From JADKAC01 sp964492065 (GTDB lineage Bacteria; Bacteroidota; Bacteroidia; Chitinophagales; BACL12), in NCBI GenBank assembly GCA_964492065.1, contig CAZBHH010000002.1, forward strand, positions 62,001 through 126,000: a stretch of 64,000 nt of DNA, written 5' to 3'. The translations under genes and the position numbers were made by a program. Shown piece by piece: positions 50,091 through 59,036 of the stretch (positions are counted from its first letter, which is position 1; each line of letters opens with the position of its first letter). The notes below the pieces were generated by a model. The model saw only the letters and a program-made list of their open reading frames with translations. It searched no databases and was not told the origin of the DNA.

Positions 50091-52189
50091 TTTTTCGGTT
50101 TTTGCGGGATGACTAAATCATTTTTATAATAATCGTAGATGGCCTTTTGACTGCGCACCGGTTCTGCGCCCGATTGATACGGGATGTATTCGTTCAGGTT
50201 CTGAATGGAGAGCTTTCTCGCCTTGGTATTATCCTTCCACTGCAGTTCCATGATATACGCAATTTGTTTTTTAATGTCTTCATCCGTTATCCTGAGCATT
50301 ACTTCTATGCGGTAATCCAGGTTGCGCTCCATAATATCAGCCGAGCCGATATACATTTCCTGTACCCCGCCGTTATAAAAAATAAACACCCTGGAGTGTT
50401 CCAAAAATTTATCCAAAATACTAATTGCCTGGATCGAATCGCTTAATCCATTTACTTCCGGGATAATACAACACACGCTGCGCACCAGCAACCGGACGTT
50501 TACACCGGCCTTTCCCGCATTATACAACTTCTTGATAATACCCGGGTCGGTGAGATTATTCACTTTGATATATATCTCCGCTTTTTCCCCGGCTTTTGCA
50601 TTCTTTATTTCGCGGTTGATTAACTGCTTAATCTTCTGCCGCATATACAGCGGTGCAAGCACCAGGTTTTTGTAGGGCGTTACGGCAAATTGGTTTTCAA
50701 AAAATGTAAAAACTTGCTTTATTTCCTTCGTGATTTCGGGCTTCGAAGTCAGGATAAAAATGTCGGTATAAATTTTAGCCGTATTTTCATTGAAGTTGCC
50801 GGTACCCACGATGCCGTAATGCTTTTGTTTGCGGTTTTCAAGTTCTACCACGAGGCAGAGTTTGGCGTGCACTTTCAGATTGTTCAGGCCGAAAATTACT
50901 TTTACGCCCTCCTCTTCCAGGCGATGGGCATGGAAAATATTATTTTCTTCATCGAACCTCGCCTGCAATTCCATTACCACGGTTACATTTTTACCATTGC
51001 GTGCTGCATTTATCAGCGCCATAACAATGCCGCTGTCTTTTGCAACTCGGTACAGTGACATATAAATATGCGTCACCGATGGCCGGATGGCGGCCTCGCG
51101 GAGGAAATCAATAATATGATCGAAAGACTGATACGGCGGATGGAGCATGATATCTCTCTTTTTTAAAACGTCGAAAACGCTTTTGCCTTCAGGCAACAGG
51201 TGATGCGCAACGGGCGGGTACGCCGTATAGCACAAATCCGAACGCCCTAAATCGGGGAAATTCATGAAATCCTTAAAGTTGTGATACCTGGCTCCCGGTA
51301 TGATCGCATCCTCCTTCTGGAGTTTCATTTTCCTTACGAAAAAGTCCAGCATGGCAGCAGGCATTTCCGCATCGTAAATAAAGCGTACGGGTTCGCCTTT
51401 GCCCCGCTTTTTCACACTTTTCTGAATCACTTCGAGTAAACTCTGGGTGAGGTCCATATCCAGGGCCAACTCGGCGTCGCGGGTAATTTTGATGGTGTAA
51501 GATTCTATAGCATCATAGTCCATCATCCGGAATATCTGCGGCAGGTTATAACGTATCACATCATCCAGCAGGATAATATATTTTTTCTCGTCATCGCCCG
51601 GAAAAACAAAAAAGCGCAATGGGTTTATGTCGGGCACTTCTATCAGCGCATATTTGACCTGCTGCCCTCCGCTGCGTTTCTGCACTAACGCTACTGCCAG
51701 GTAAATGGATTTATCGCTCAGCGCCGGTAGTTTTTTTACCTGGTCAATCATGATCGGGAATAGTTTACTGCGCACTTCGCGAAGAAAAAACGCCTTCACC
51801 TGTTCGCCCTGGGAGGCATTTAATTCCGCTTCATTCAGTATGAAAATGTTTTCGTTTTTACATTCCCGCAACAGATCCAAATACACGTCATCAAAGCGCT
51901 TTTTCAATACCATCACTTTTTTCTGTATCTGGTGAATAATCTTCGCAGGGCTGTAATCGAATTCCTTCATTTGCAATTTCTCAATGCGGGCCATCCGCTT
52001 TAATGTTGCTACCCGCACCCTGAAGAACTCATCCAGGTTGTTGGAGTAAATACCCAAAAACCGGAGTCGTTCGATCAGCGGCACCCGTGCATCTTCCGCT
52101 TCCTGCAGAACCCGCTCATTAAAGGAAAGCCAGCTCAGGTCGCGGTGTATTCTCTTGAACTTCGCAATTTTATGTTTTCCCTTCTTCAT
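50087..52189 (-). CDS. ppk1: Polyphosphate kinase
   Basis: A 700-residue PPK1 that polymerises phosphate from ATP into polyphosphate. Standard motifs: RDLSWLSFNERVLQEA at the N-terminus, NLKVHAKLCLV with the phosphorylated histidine, YGIVGTGNFNENTAKIYTD, and a second phospholipase D-type half ending SADIMERNLDYRIEVM. The start at ATG 52189 is preferred over 52225/52222, since a complete promoter (52210-52241) lies inside the longer form. Followed by the ppx/gppA gene with a TTGA overlap: synthesis and breakdown of polyphosphate from one transcript. Confidence 0.95.
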   Translation of the reverse strand: MKKGKHKIAKFKRIHRDLSWLSFNERVLQEAEDARVPLIERLRFLGIYSNNLDEFFRVRVATLKRMARIEKLQMKEFDYSPAKIIHQIQKKVMVLKKRFDDVYLDLLRECKNENIFILNEAELNASQGEQVKAFFLREVRSKLFPIMIDQVKKLPALSDKSIYLAVALVQKRSGGQQVKYALIEVPDINPLRFFVFPGDDEKKYIILLDDVIRYNLPQIFRMMDYDAIESYTIKITRDAELALDMDLTQSLLEVIQKSVKKRGKGEPVRFIYDAEMPAAMLDFFVRKMKLQKEDAIIPGARYHNFKDFMNFPDLGRSDLCYTAYPPVAHHLLPEGKSVFDVLKKRDIMLHPPYQSFDHIIDFLREAAIRPSVTHIYMSLYRVAKDSGIVMALINAARNGKNVTVVMELQARFDEENNIFHAHRLEEEGVKVIFGLNNLKVHAKLCLVVELENRKQKHYGIVGTGNFNENTAKIYTDIFILTSKPEITKEIKQVFTFFENQFAVTPYKNLVLAPLYMRQKIKQLINREIKNAKAGEKAEIYIKVNNLTDPGIIKKLYNAGKAGVNVRLLVRSVCCIIPEVNGLSDSIQAISILDKFLEHSRVFIFYNGGVQEMYIGSADIMERNLDYRIEVMLRITDEDIKKQIAYIMELQWKDNTKARKLSIQNLNEYIPYQSGAEPVRSQKAIYDYYKNDLVIPQKPKN

Positions 52190-52209
52190 GTAGTCCCCCG
52201 GTAACGGTA

Positions 52210-52241
52210 CAAATTTAGGCATCATGCGGGAAGCGATTCAA
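52210..52241 (-). promoter_or_regulatory. Promoter of ppk1
   Basis: On the minus strand TTG (52241-52239), 21-base spacer, TAAATTTG (52217-52210). Both elements match, 20 bases upstream of ATG 52189. Confidence 0.65.
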
Positions 52242-52264
52242 CAAACCGCCGCAATAAGAAGCGC

Positions 52265-52310
52265 AAAAAAAAAGTTGCTGCCTCCTCCTGATTGAATTTG
52301 ACAGCAACTT
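52265..52310 (-). terminator. Intrinsic terminator of the lipoprotein gene (minus strand)
   Basis: On the minus strand AAGTTGCTG / CAGCAACTT (52310-52272) is followed by nine T in a row (52273-52265). 26 bases after the lipoprotein stop. Confidence 0.82.
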
Positions 52311-52336
52311 ACACTTTATTAGGAATGGCAATCCTC

Positions 52337-52870
52337 TTAATTGATGTCCCCCACCTTTCTCAATTGCACGTCGTCGAGGAATGAATCGTGCACCCCGGAA
52401 ATAATATTAAATGTGAGCGCTTGCTCTGTTGCGGGTGTGAAGTAAAATTTTTTCACCACCCATTGTGCAGCATTCGATTTGTCAATATTAAACTGCAACA
52501 GCACTTCGCTACCCTGCATGACGTACATGATAAAACTGCCAGAGCAGTTCGTCTGTTCTCCTTCCATTTTAATCGCCAATGAAAGCTCGTATTGAGCGCC
52601 GGGTTCCACATAAACCGATTCGTCGTAAAATAATTCCATGCAACTCCCCGGATTAATATACATGGCGAAATTTCCTTCGTACGCCTCAAGGTCATCGACC
52701 ATCATTTCCCCTGCGCCATCGCTCGACCACATTTCCAATGACAAGGTCTGGTTTTCAAAATTCCCATTGCGAATCAAATTGGGGTTTACCTCCATCGGCT
52801 CCAAAGTCGGCTTTGAACACGAAACCAGGATTGTAAGTCCTAAAGTCAATATTGGGAATGCACTTTTCAT
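52337..52870 (-). CDS. Lipoprotein with carbohydrate-binding-module-like domain
   Basis: A 177-residue lipoprotein: signal and lipobox LVSC at residues 15-18 (MKSAFPILTLGLTILVSC), then a CBM4/9-like beta-sandwich recognised by NLIRNGNFENQTLSLEMW, the acidic binding-strand pattern AYEGNFAMYINPG, YVEPGAQYELSLAIKM and the final FLDDVQLRKV. No catalytic domain, so it probably binds a sugar chain or similar ligand at the cell surface or periplasm. It has its own promoter (52887-52920) and terminator, so it is a single-gene unit. Confidence 0.78.
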   Translation of the reverse strand: MKSAFPILTLGLTILVSCSKPTLEPMEVNPNLIRNGNFENQTLSLEMWSSDGAGEMMVDDLEAYEGNFAMYINPGSCMELFYDESVYVEPGAQYELSLAIKMEGEQTNCSGSFIMYVMQGSEVLLQFNIDKSNAAQWVVKKFYFTPATEQALTFNIISGVHDSFLDDVQLRKVGDIN

Positions 52871-52886
52871 TTAAAATTCAACATTT

Positions 52887-52920
52887 CAAAAATATACTAA
52901 ATTTTTAATTAAAGTGACAA
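52887..52920 (-). promoter_or_regulatory. Promoter of the CBM-like lipoprotein gene
   Basis: On the minus strand TTG (52920-52918), 23-base spacer, TATTTTTG (52894-52887), 16 bases upstream of ATG 52870. The gap 52871-53085 is otherwise very AT-rich with no gene. Confidence 0.6.
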
Positions 52921-53085
52921 TTATTCCTAAAAAAAGCAATTTAATTCTACTTTTTATTATCTTCTGTGACATTGTTTATTTTAATTCATTTTTAAATTCA
53001 TAGGATATTTATTAGTCTGTTGAGTAATGAATATCTAATACATTTAATATTTTGTGACTTTAATTAGGATTCTCTTACTGCTTTA

Positions 53086-53114
53086 TTGAATCGAAATGCG
53101 ATTGGCTAATTTTG
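53086..53114 (+). promoter_or_regulatory. Promoter of purM
   Basis: TTG (53086-53088), 18-base spacer, TAATTTTG (53107-53114), four bases before the ATG at 53119. Both elements match, and the mRNA would begin at or right beside the start codon. Confidence 0.65.
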
Positions 53115-53118
53115 CGCC

Positions 53119-54282
53119 ATGGCAGTAAATAAATACGAGAAGCGAGGTGTTTCCTCCCAAAAGGAAGACGTGCATAAGGCGATTGAAAGCCTTGACAAAG
53201 GATTGTTTCCCAGTGCTTTCTGTAAGATACTGCCCGATATCGCGGGAGGTGATCCGCAGTATTGCAACGTAATGCATGCGGACACTGCAGGTACCAAGAC
53301 TTCGCTGGCCTACATCTACTGGAAAGAAACCGGCGACAAGTCGGTGTGGCGAGGGATCGCCCAGGATGCCCTGGTAATGAACATCGACGATATGGCTTGT
53401 GTAGGCATAACCGACTCCATTATCATTTCTTCCACCATTGGCAGAAATAAAGGATTGATTCCGGGAGAAATCATCGCCGAAATAATTGATGGCACCCGGG
53501 AATTCATCGAGCGAATGGGTTCACTGGGCATCCGGCTATTCCACGCAGGAGGCGAGACGGCAGATGTGGGCGATATTGTGAGAACGGCTGACGTAGGTAT
53601 TACGGCTTTTGGCCGGATTAAGCGCAGCGCATTAATCGTCAACGCCATTAAACCGGGTGCGGTTATTGTCGGATTATCTTCAACCGGGCAGGCGTCTTAC
53701 GAGGACACACCCAACGGCGGAACGGGTAGCAACGGATTGACGTCTGCCCGGCATGATTTGTTTTCCAATGCTTATGCAGTAAAATACCCCGAATCGTTCG
53801 ATCCGCATTTGGACCCCGAAGTCGTGTATTCGGGAAGTCGCCTTTTGACGGAACACATCGATGCGGCAGGCACCACGCTCGGCAAATTGGTGCTATCGCC
53901 CACACGCACCTATCTCCCGGTATTGCGGCAGGTCATTCAGCGGTTTGCTGGTCAAATTCATGGGATAATTCACTGCAGTGGCGGCGGCCAAACCAAAGTA
54001 TTACACTTCGCTAAAGACGTTCATATAATAAAAGACAATCTGTTTGAAATACCCGCCTTATTTAAAATCATTCGTGAAGAATCCGGATCGCCTTTAAAAG
54101 AGATGTACCAGGTATTCAACATGGGACATCGCATGGAATTATACGTAGATCCGCCGATAGCGCAAGATATTGTAGCTATTGCGGAATCGATGCAGGTGGA
54201 AGCAAAAGTAATCGGTCATTGCGAAGCGCACAGCGGTAAAAAGCTCAGCATACGCACCGGTGACACCTTGCTCGAATACTAA
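53119..54282 (+). CDS. purM: Phosphoribosylformylglycinamidine cyclo-ligase (AIR synthase)
   Basis: A 387-residue PurM-type enzyme of purine synthesis, making AIR from FGAM with ATP. The N-terminus is longer than E. coli PurM, and the sequence belongs to the Bacteroidota variant: MHADTAGTKTSLAYIYWKETGDKS, ALVMNIDDMACVG, SSTIGRNKGLIPGEI, LFHAGGETADVGDIVRTADVG, GLSSTGQASYEDTPNGGTGSNGLTSARHD and IIHCSGGGQTKVL are all conserved positions for nucleotide and substrate binding. It has a complete promoter with almost no leader. The stop codon ends one base before the convergent EamA stop. Confidence 0.9.
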   Translation: MAVNKYEKRGVSSQKEDVHKAIESLDKGLFPSAFCKILPDIAGGDPQYCNVMHADTAGTKTSLAYIYWKETGDKSVWRGIAQDALVMNIDDMACVGITDSIIISSTIGRNKGLIPGEIIAEIIDGTREFIERMGSLGIRLFHAGGETADVGDIVRTADVGITAFGRIKRSALIVNAIKPGAVIVGLSSTGQASYEDTPNGGTGSNGLTSARHDLFSNAYAVKYPESFDPHLDPEVVYSGSRLLTEHIDAAGTTLGKLVLSPTRTYLPVLRQVIQRFAGQIHGIIHCSGGGQTKVLHFAKDVHIIKDNLFEIPALFKIIREESGSPLKEMYQVFNMGHRMELYVDPPIAQDIVAIAESMQVEAKVIGHCEAHSGKKLSIRTGDTLLEY

Positions 54283-55170
54283 TCAGAACCCGGGGAAATT
54301 TCTCGTAAATATTTTTAGTTTTTTCGCGGAGATATATCCATTCACATAGGCGAAATTCAGCAATACACCGGCTAATACCATGAGCATTCCCAGTAATACC
54401 TGCAATGTATAGGACTCGTTAAACAACACGGTGCCAAACAATATGGCAAAGATTATCCCGGTGTAAGTGAACGGCGAGACATTGGCGGCTTTCTCGATTT
54501 GATAAGCACGAGTCATCAGGTATTGAGCCGACTGAGTGAGAATGCCAATGGCGAGCAACAAGAGCCAATCCCATTGAGTCGGAGCAACCCAGTGCAACAC
54601 TGTATAAGGGGTTAGGAGCGGCAAGGTGGCAAGCGGCAAATAAAAGATAATTACCAGCGCATGCTCATTATCCCTCACCGTTCTTACGGCGGTGTACGCA
54701 AAGGCAGCACAAAGCGCTGATAGTAAGCCGACACCTAACAGCGCCAGCGAAACGCCGGTATCCACGCCTTTAATTACGAACACACCTCCGAATGCCAGGA
54801 TAAAAAACAGCCATTGCTTCCATGAAACCGGCTCTCCAATCAGCATAGAGGTAAGCAATATGGTAAAAATGGGTGAAAGGTATTGAATGGTAACTGCGGT
54901 GGCCAGCGGCATATGCTGCAGGGTATAGAAAAATAACAACAGGGCCGTTGACCCGGCAACACCCCTTAGGATAAGCCAAAACCGGTTGCCCCGGCCAAAT
55001 GGAAAGATGTTCAGACGCCGTAATAGCACCAGCGTAACGAGAAATGAAAATACGGAGCGGAAAAATACGATTTCGTAGGAGGGGATATAAGCGAGATACT
55101 TAACCAGCACGTTCATCACTGCGAACAGGAGTGTTGCCAGCAAAATATAGTACACCGCAATTATCTTCAT
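54283..55170 (-). CDS. EamA family (DMT superfamily) transporter
   Basis: A 295-residue membrane protein with about ten hydrophobic segments in two five-helix EamA repeats (first: YYILLATLLFAVMNVLVKYL ... VFFRSVFSFLVTLVLLRRL ... VAGSTALLLFFYTLQHMPLATAVTIQYLSPIFTILLTSMLIGE; second: SLALLGVGLLSALCAAFAYTAVRTV ... LLLAIGILTQSAQYLMTRAYQIEKAANVSPF). Likely exports a metabolite; substrate unknown. Start at ATG 55170 instead of 55188, with a one-mismatch -7 box TAACCTTG upstream. It abuts purM end to end. Confidence 0.88.
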   Translation of the reverse strand: MKIIAVYYILLATLLFAVMNVLVKYLAYIPSYEIVFFRSVFSFLVTLVLLRRLNIFPFGRGNRFWLILRGVAGSTALLLFFYTLQHMPLATAVTIQYLSPIFTILLTSMLIGEPVSWKQWLFFILAFGGVFVIKGVDTGVSLALLGVGLLSALCAAFAYTAVRTVRDNEHALVIIFYLPLATLPLLTPYTVLHWVAPTQWDWLLLLAIGILTQSAQYLMTRAYQIEKAANVSPFTYTGIIFAILFGTVLFNESYTLQVLLGMLMVLAGVLLNFAYVNGYISAKKLKIFTRNFPGF

Positions 55171-55299
55171 AGTATAGCCATCGGGCAAACCTTTCTTTCC
55201 GCAAGGTTAAAGATTGTTAATCAAAAACAAAACAACGGCAATTTGAGTTTAACACAATAAGATTCAATTTCTATCTTTATTGATATTTACCAACATAAT

Positions 55300-56916
55300 A
55301 TGAAGACAGTATATACAGTAATTGCCGCACTGGGAATGTGTATGATTTCCGTGCTATCTATTGGTCAGACCACGACCGCCGAGTCCTCCCTGACACCCGA
55401 GCAGGCAAAGGAAAAATTCAGCCGGTTCATGGATATTCTCGAATCGAAGTACATGGAAGAAATCAACTCCGGGGAGTTGGTGGATGATGCCATCCGGGAA
55501 GTACTCGCTCAATTAGACCCCCATTCTGTGTATTTTACCGAGGCGGAACTCAAGGAAGCCAACGAGCCGCTGGAAGGAAATTTTGAAGGTGTGGGTATCC
55601 AGTTTAATATTTTAAAGGATACCATAAATGTGGTGAATACTATTTCCGGCGGGCCTTCGGAGAAAGTGGGCATAATGAGCGGAGATAAAATTGTGGTAAT
55701 CGACGGCGAAAATGTAGCAGGAACGGGAATCAATAACCAGGGAGTCATGGACAGGCTCCGCGGTAAGAAAGGCACCACTGTCTATGTGGAAATTGTGCGC
55801 AGGGGTTCAAAGAAAAATCTCGAGTTTAAAATCACACGGGATGTCATTCCCCTTTACAGCATAGATGCATCCTATATGGTGAATCCCGAAACAGGCTATA
55901 TCCGCCTGAGCAAATTTTCGGCTACCACTACAGAAGAATTTAAAAAAGCGGTGAGCGAATTGAAAGCAGAAGGAATGAAGAATCTCATCTTCGATTTGCG
56001 AGGAAATGGCGGAGGATACCTGAATGCCGCCATTGATATTTCAGATGAATTTTTAGGCAGCGGCAAACTGATTGTCTATACCGACGGGCGTGCATATCCG
56101 AGACAGGATGCCATTGCCACTTCCGCGGGGAGTATGGAATCCGGCAAGGTCGTAGTGCTGATAGATGAAGGTTCAGCTTCAGCAAGCGAGATCGTTAGCG
56201 GCGCATTACAGGATTGGGACAGGGCGCTTGTAATTGGCAGGCGATCTTTCGGGAAAGGTCTCGTGCAACGCCCATTCAATTTAACAGACGGTTCGGCAAT
56301 CCGACTTACCGTATCCCGCTACTATACGCCTTCCGGCCGTTGTATTCAAAAGCCCTATGACGATGGATTGGATGCTTATGCCAAAGAACTCAGCAACCGC
56401 CTGGACGATGGCGAACTTACAGCCGATTCTCTTATTGCTTTTCCCGACTCTTTAAAATATTACACCGAGGGTAAAAGAGTAGTGTATGGCGGTGGCGGCA
56501 TCATGCCCGATATGTATATTCCCCTTGACACTTCCTGGTCAACAGATTATTACGCATCAGTGGTGGGAAAGGGCATTGTAAATCAGTTTGCACTCGAATA
56601 CATCAATAGTCACAGGGACCAATACAAGGCGCTGTACTCAACACCCTTCGATTTTAATAAGGCATTTGAAATTGACACGGCTATTTGGGATGCATTCTTC
56701 CAATACGCCGCTGCCGAAGAAGTTGCTTATGACGAAGCGCAATTCAATCTCTGCAAACCGAAATTAACCCAGATCCTCAAAGCGAGTCTCGCCCGCGACC
56801 TGTTCGATTTTGAAGCGTTCTGGATTGTATATAACAGTTATGACGAAGCGTTTAACAAGGCAATTGAAAGCCTTAACGACGATACGTTTTCAAAAATGAA
56901 AATTGCAGAAAATTAA
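55300..56916 (+). CDS. S41 family C-terminal processing protease
   Basis: A 538-residue periplasmic protease of the CtpA/Tsp family. Signal peptide (MKTVYTVIAALGMCMISVLSIGQ), PDZ domain (about residues 88-172, GVGIQFNILKDTINVVNTISGGPSEKVGIMSGDKIVVIDG), then the S41 catalytic core with RGNGGGYLNAAIDISDEFL, DEGSASASEIVSGALQDW (catalytic Ser) and GRRSFGKGLVQRPF (catalytic Lys), and a 150-residue C-terminal tail. It cleaves proteins from their C-terminus. Own gene with a near-consensus TATCTTTA box at 55272-55279. Confidence 0.92.
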   Translation: MKTVYTVIAALGMCMISVLSIGQTTTAESSLTPEQAKEKFSRFMDILESKYMEEINSGELVDDAIREVLAQLDPHSVYFTEAELKEANEPLEGNFEGVGIQFNILKDTINVVNTISGGPSEKVGIMSGDKIVVIDGENVAGTGINNQGVMDRLRGKKGTTVYVEIVRRGSKKNLEFKITRDVIPLYSIDASYMVNPETGYIRLSKFSATTTEEFKKAVSELKAEGMKNLIFDLRGNGGGYLNAAIDISDEFLGSGKLIVYTDGRAYPRQDAIATSAGSMESGKVVVLIDEGSASASEIVSGALQDWDRALVIGRRSFGKGLVQRPFNLTDGSAIRLTVSRYYTPSGRCIQKPYDDGLDAYAKELSNRLDDGELTADSLIAFPDSLKYYTEGKRVVYGGGGIMPDMYIPLDTSWSTDYYASVVGKGIVNQFALEYINSHRDQYKALYSTPFDFNKAFEIDTAIWDAFFQYAAAEEVAYDEAQFNLCKPKLTQILKASLARDLFDFEAFWIVYNSYDEAFNKAIESLNDDTFSKMKIAEN

Positions 56917-57120
56917 TTGCAGAAACATAGAGTATCCCCGACCTTCATTTTATTATTGATTATAAAAGTAGTCTATTGACTGACGTGTACTGCAAGCGGT
57001 ACTGCCGCAGGCAACCGGTAAACGGAACCCCGGGGCAGTTTCTGTATATTTCTTTTAACAATGTAACACATTTTGGAACTAAATAGTAGAAAAAGGAGAT
57101 TTAAATCAAAAATCAGAGAT

Positions 57121-57705
57121 ATGACAAACCAACTAGTTTTTATTGCTGCCCTTACGGTTGGCAGCCTGTTAATGTCCTGCAAAGGAAATGACAACGCAGA
57201 AAACGGTAATGCCCAAACGCAATCGGAAACCACCGCAAGTAACCCGGGTGATATTGTTGTGCAATCGTTGACAGACTCATCCGGCAACACCCTGGAAATG
57301 AAATTTGACAATGCAAAGGACAATGTAACCATTTCCTATAAAGGCGAGACCGCCGTACTCGTCAGCCAAAGGCCGGCATCCGGAATTTGGTACATGAACG
57401 ATCAATATGAGCTTAGCGGGAAGGGCAATGATATTACCCTGTCGAAAAATGGCAATGTCATTTTCGAACATCGGGATAATATTGTCGAGATACAGGCGAA
57501 GAACACCAATGGCGACATTTTATATATGACATTCAACAATACCGAAGGTACCGTAAAATTGTACTTGAATGGTGGCGAGCAAATAGAACTCGCCGAACAA
57601 AAATCGGCTTCGGGGATTTGGTATAAAAATGATCACTATGAATTGTCCGGCAAAGGCGACCACTACGAACTGATAAAAGACGGAAAAACCGTATTTAAAA
57701 ATTAA
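57121..57705 (+). CDS. Lipoprotein with two MliC-like (lysozyme inhibitor-type) domains
   Basis: A 194-residue lipoprotein with signal sequence MTNQLVFIAALTVGSLLMSC (lipobox LMSC), an acidic/Asn-rich linker, then two similar roughly 70-residue domains. Each shows the MliC/PliC pattern ASGIWY.NDxYELSGKG near its end (SQRPASGIWYMNDQYELSGKGND and QKSASGIWYKNDHYELSGKGDHY). MliC proteins bind c-type lysozyme and protect the cell wall. The start at ATG 57121 puts the lipobox in the usual place; a TTG at 57073 is rejected. A role as an inhibitor is from family similarity, not shown. 204-base gap on its left side. Confidence 0.72.
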   Translation: MTNQLVFIAALTVGSLLMSCKGNDNAENGNAQTQSETTASNPGDIVVQSLTDSSGNTLEMKFDNAKDNVTISYKGETAVLVSQRPASGIWYMNDQYELSGKGNDITLSKNGNVIFEHRDNIVEIQAKNTNGDILYMTFNNTEGTVKLYLNGGEQIELAEQKSASGIWYKNDHYELSGKGDHYELIKDGKTVFKN

Positions 57706-57923
57706 TTTGACATTGTTGTTCAACACCGGATATGCGTGCAGCTTCCATTAAAGATCTATCTGTTTTTGTTTTTGGACCCCGGAATTTCTTAAATTGATTT
57801 AAAATCGGGTGAAAACTGAAAATAAATACAGTAATACCAGTGAATTCCATCGTTTTCAGCAAATAAATGGCTAACTTTAGTCGGATTGACTAATTTAACA
57901 CGAAATAAAATTTTCAATACAAA

Positions 57924-58382
57924 ATGACACATATTAAAAACATATTTCATCCGGCACATGTCATGATGGCAACCATGCTGATGTTTGCCCCTTTTGCCTT
58001 TGGACAGGAAACCATTATCTCCGGCAGTGAAATTCCAACGGAAATTCAAAACTACATCAAGGCGCATTTTGCAGGTCAAACAATCGTCAAAGCGGAGATA
58101 GACATAGATGTTGCAGGCCTTTCAAAGGAATATGAAATAAAACTGAGCGACAAAACCGAACTGGAGTTTAATAAGGATAAACAAATCACTAAAATTGACG
58201 GAAAATCCGCACTACCCGAAAGCGTAATTCCGCAAAGCATTTTAAGCTATGTGCAATCAAATTATCCGAATAGCGTAATTACGGACTGGGAAACCGAATG
58301 GAATCATCAGGAGGTAAAACTGGATAACGGTATCGAGTTGGAGTTTACGAAAGAAGGCGCTTTTATTCGGATAGATCATTAA
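57924..58382 (+). CDS. Periplasmic protein with two PepSY-like domains
   Basis: A 152-residue secreted protein, cleavage expected after the hydrophobic stretch (VMMATMLMFAPFAFG-QE). Two PepSY-like units follow: about residues 35-92 (IPTEIQNYIKAHFAGQTIVKAEIDID ... LSDKTELEFNKDKQITKIDG) and 96-152 (LPESVIPQSILSYVQSNYPNSVITDWETEWN ... EFTKEGAFIRIDH). PepSY-like domains are found as protease-propeptide or protein-inhibitor modules; function here is unknown. The next gene, 17 bases on, is a paralog with a lipoprotein signal. Confidence 0.78.
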   Translation: MTHIKNIFHPAHVMMATMLMFAPFAFGQETIISGSEIPTEIQNYIKAHFAGQTIVKAEIDIDVAGLSKEYEIKLSDKTELEFNKDKQITKIDGKSALPESVIPQSILSYVQSNYPNSVITDWETEWNHQEVKLDNGIELEFTKEGAFIRIDH

Positions 58383-58399
58383 TTTAAAAAAAATAGACA

Positions 58400-58843
58400 A
58401 TGTATAAATCAAAACAACTATTAACAGCCGCCGCATTCGGCGCCATATTTATTTCCGCCACAGGATGTGAGAAGGAACAGATAATGCAGTCTGGGAAAAT
58501 CCCCGGCGAAATTGAAACCTATGCATCAACGCATTTCCCGGCCAACAAAATTATCCAGGTAGTCGAGGACAGAGACGGGTTTACCAAGACGTACGACGTG
58601 ATTCTCGAGGGCAATATCCAGCTCGAGTTCAACCGTGGTAAAGAGATAATCTCCATTGACGGTACCGAAAAATTACCCGACAGCGTGGTTCCCGAGAAAA
58701 TCCGCAATTACGTCACCGGCAATTATCCCGACAATTTTATCACAGACTGGGAATTGGATAATAAGAATCAGCAGGTGGGGCTGGACAATGACCTGGATCT
58801 CGAATTTACCATGAGCGGCGATTTTATCCGGATAGACGGTTGA
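58400..58843 (+). CDS. Lipoprotein with two PepSY-like domains
   Basis: A 147-residue paralog of the preceding gene (end motifs FIRIDH / FIRIDG and ITDWE shared). It carries a lipobox (ATGC) at about residues 20-23 (MYKSKQLLTAAAFGAIFISATGC), so it is anchored in a membrane while its neighbour is soluble. Two PepSY-like units: KIPGEIETYASTHFPANKIIQVVEDRDGF... and LPDSVVPEKIRNYVTGNYPDNFITDWE. Same transcript as its neighbour (17-base gap) and followed by a terminator at 58881. Confidence 0.8.
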   Translation: MYKSKQLLTAAAFGAIFISATGCEKEQIMQSGKIPGEIETYASTHFPANKIIQVVEDRDGFTKTYDVILEGNIQLEFNRGKEIISIDGTEKLPDSVVPEKIRNYVTGNYPDNFITDWELDNKNQQVGLDNDLDLEFTMSGDFIRIDG

Positions 58844-58880
58844 TGAGATAGCCCCCGGTCAGTTTAAAAAACGCATTAAC

Positions 58881-58913
58881 GTACCGCAACAATTCGTTTG
58901 CGGTACTTTTTTT
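58881..58913 (+). terminator. Intrinsic terminator after the PepSY-like pair
   Basis: Stem GTACCGCAA / TTGCGGTAC (9 bp, 8-base loop) followed by seven T (58907-58913). Confidence 0.88.
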
Positions 58914-59036
58914 ACCTGTTGCCTTCGTTTTTAATACTAACATAACAGGCAGTTAATTATTCATCAGGTTTTCATCTGGAATACAGCAATCTGGATAACA
59001 GTTACTATCCTTCAGCACAACCATTCCCCGGTGTAT

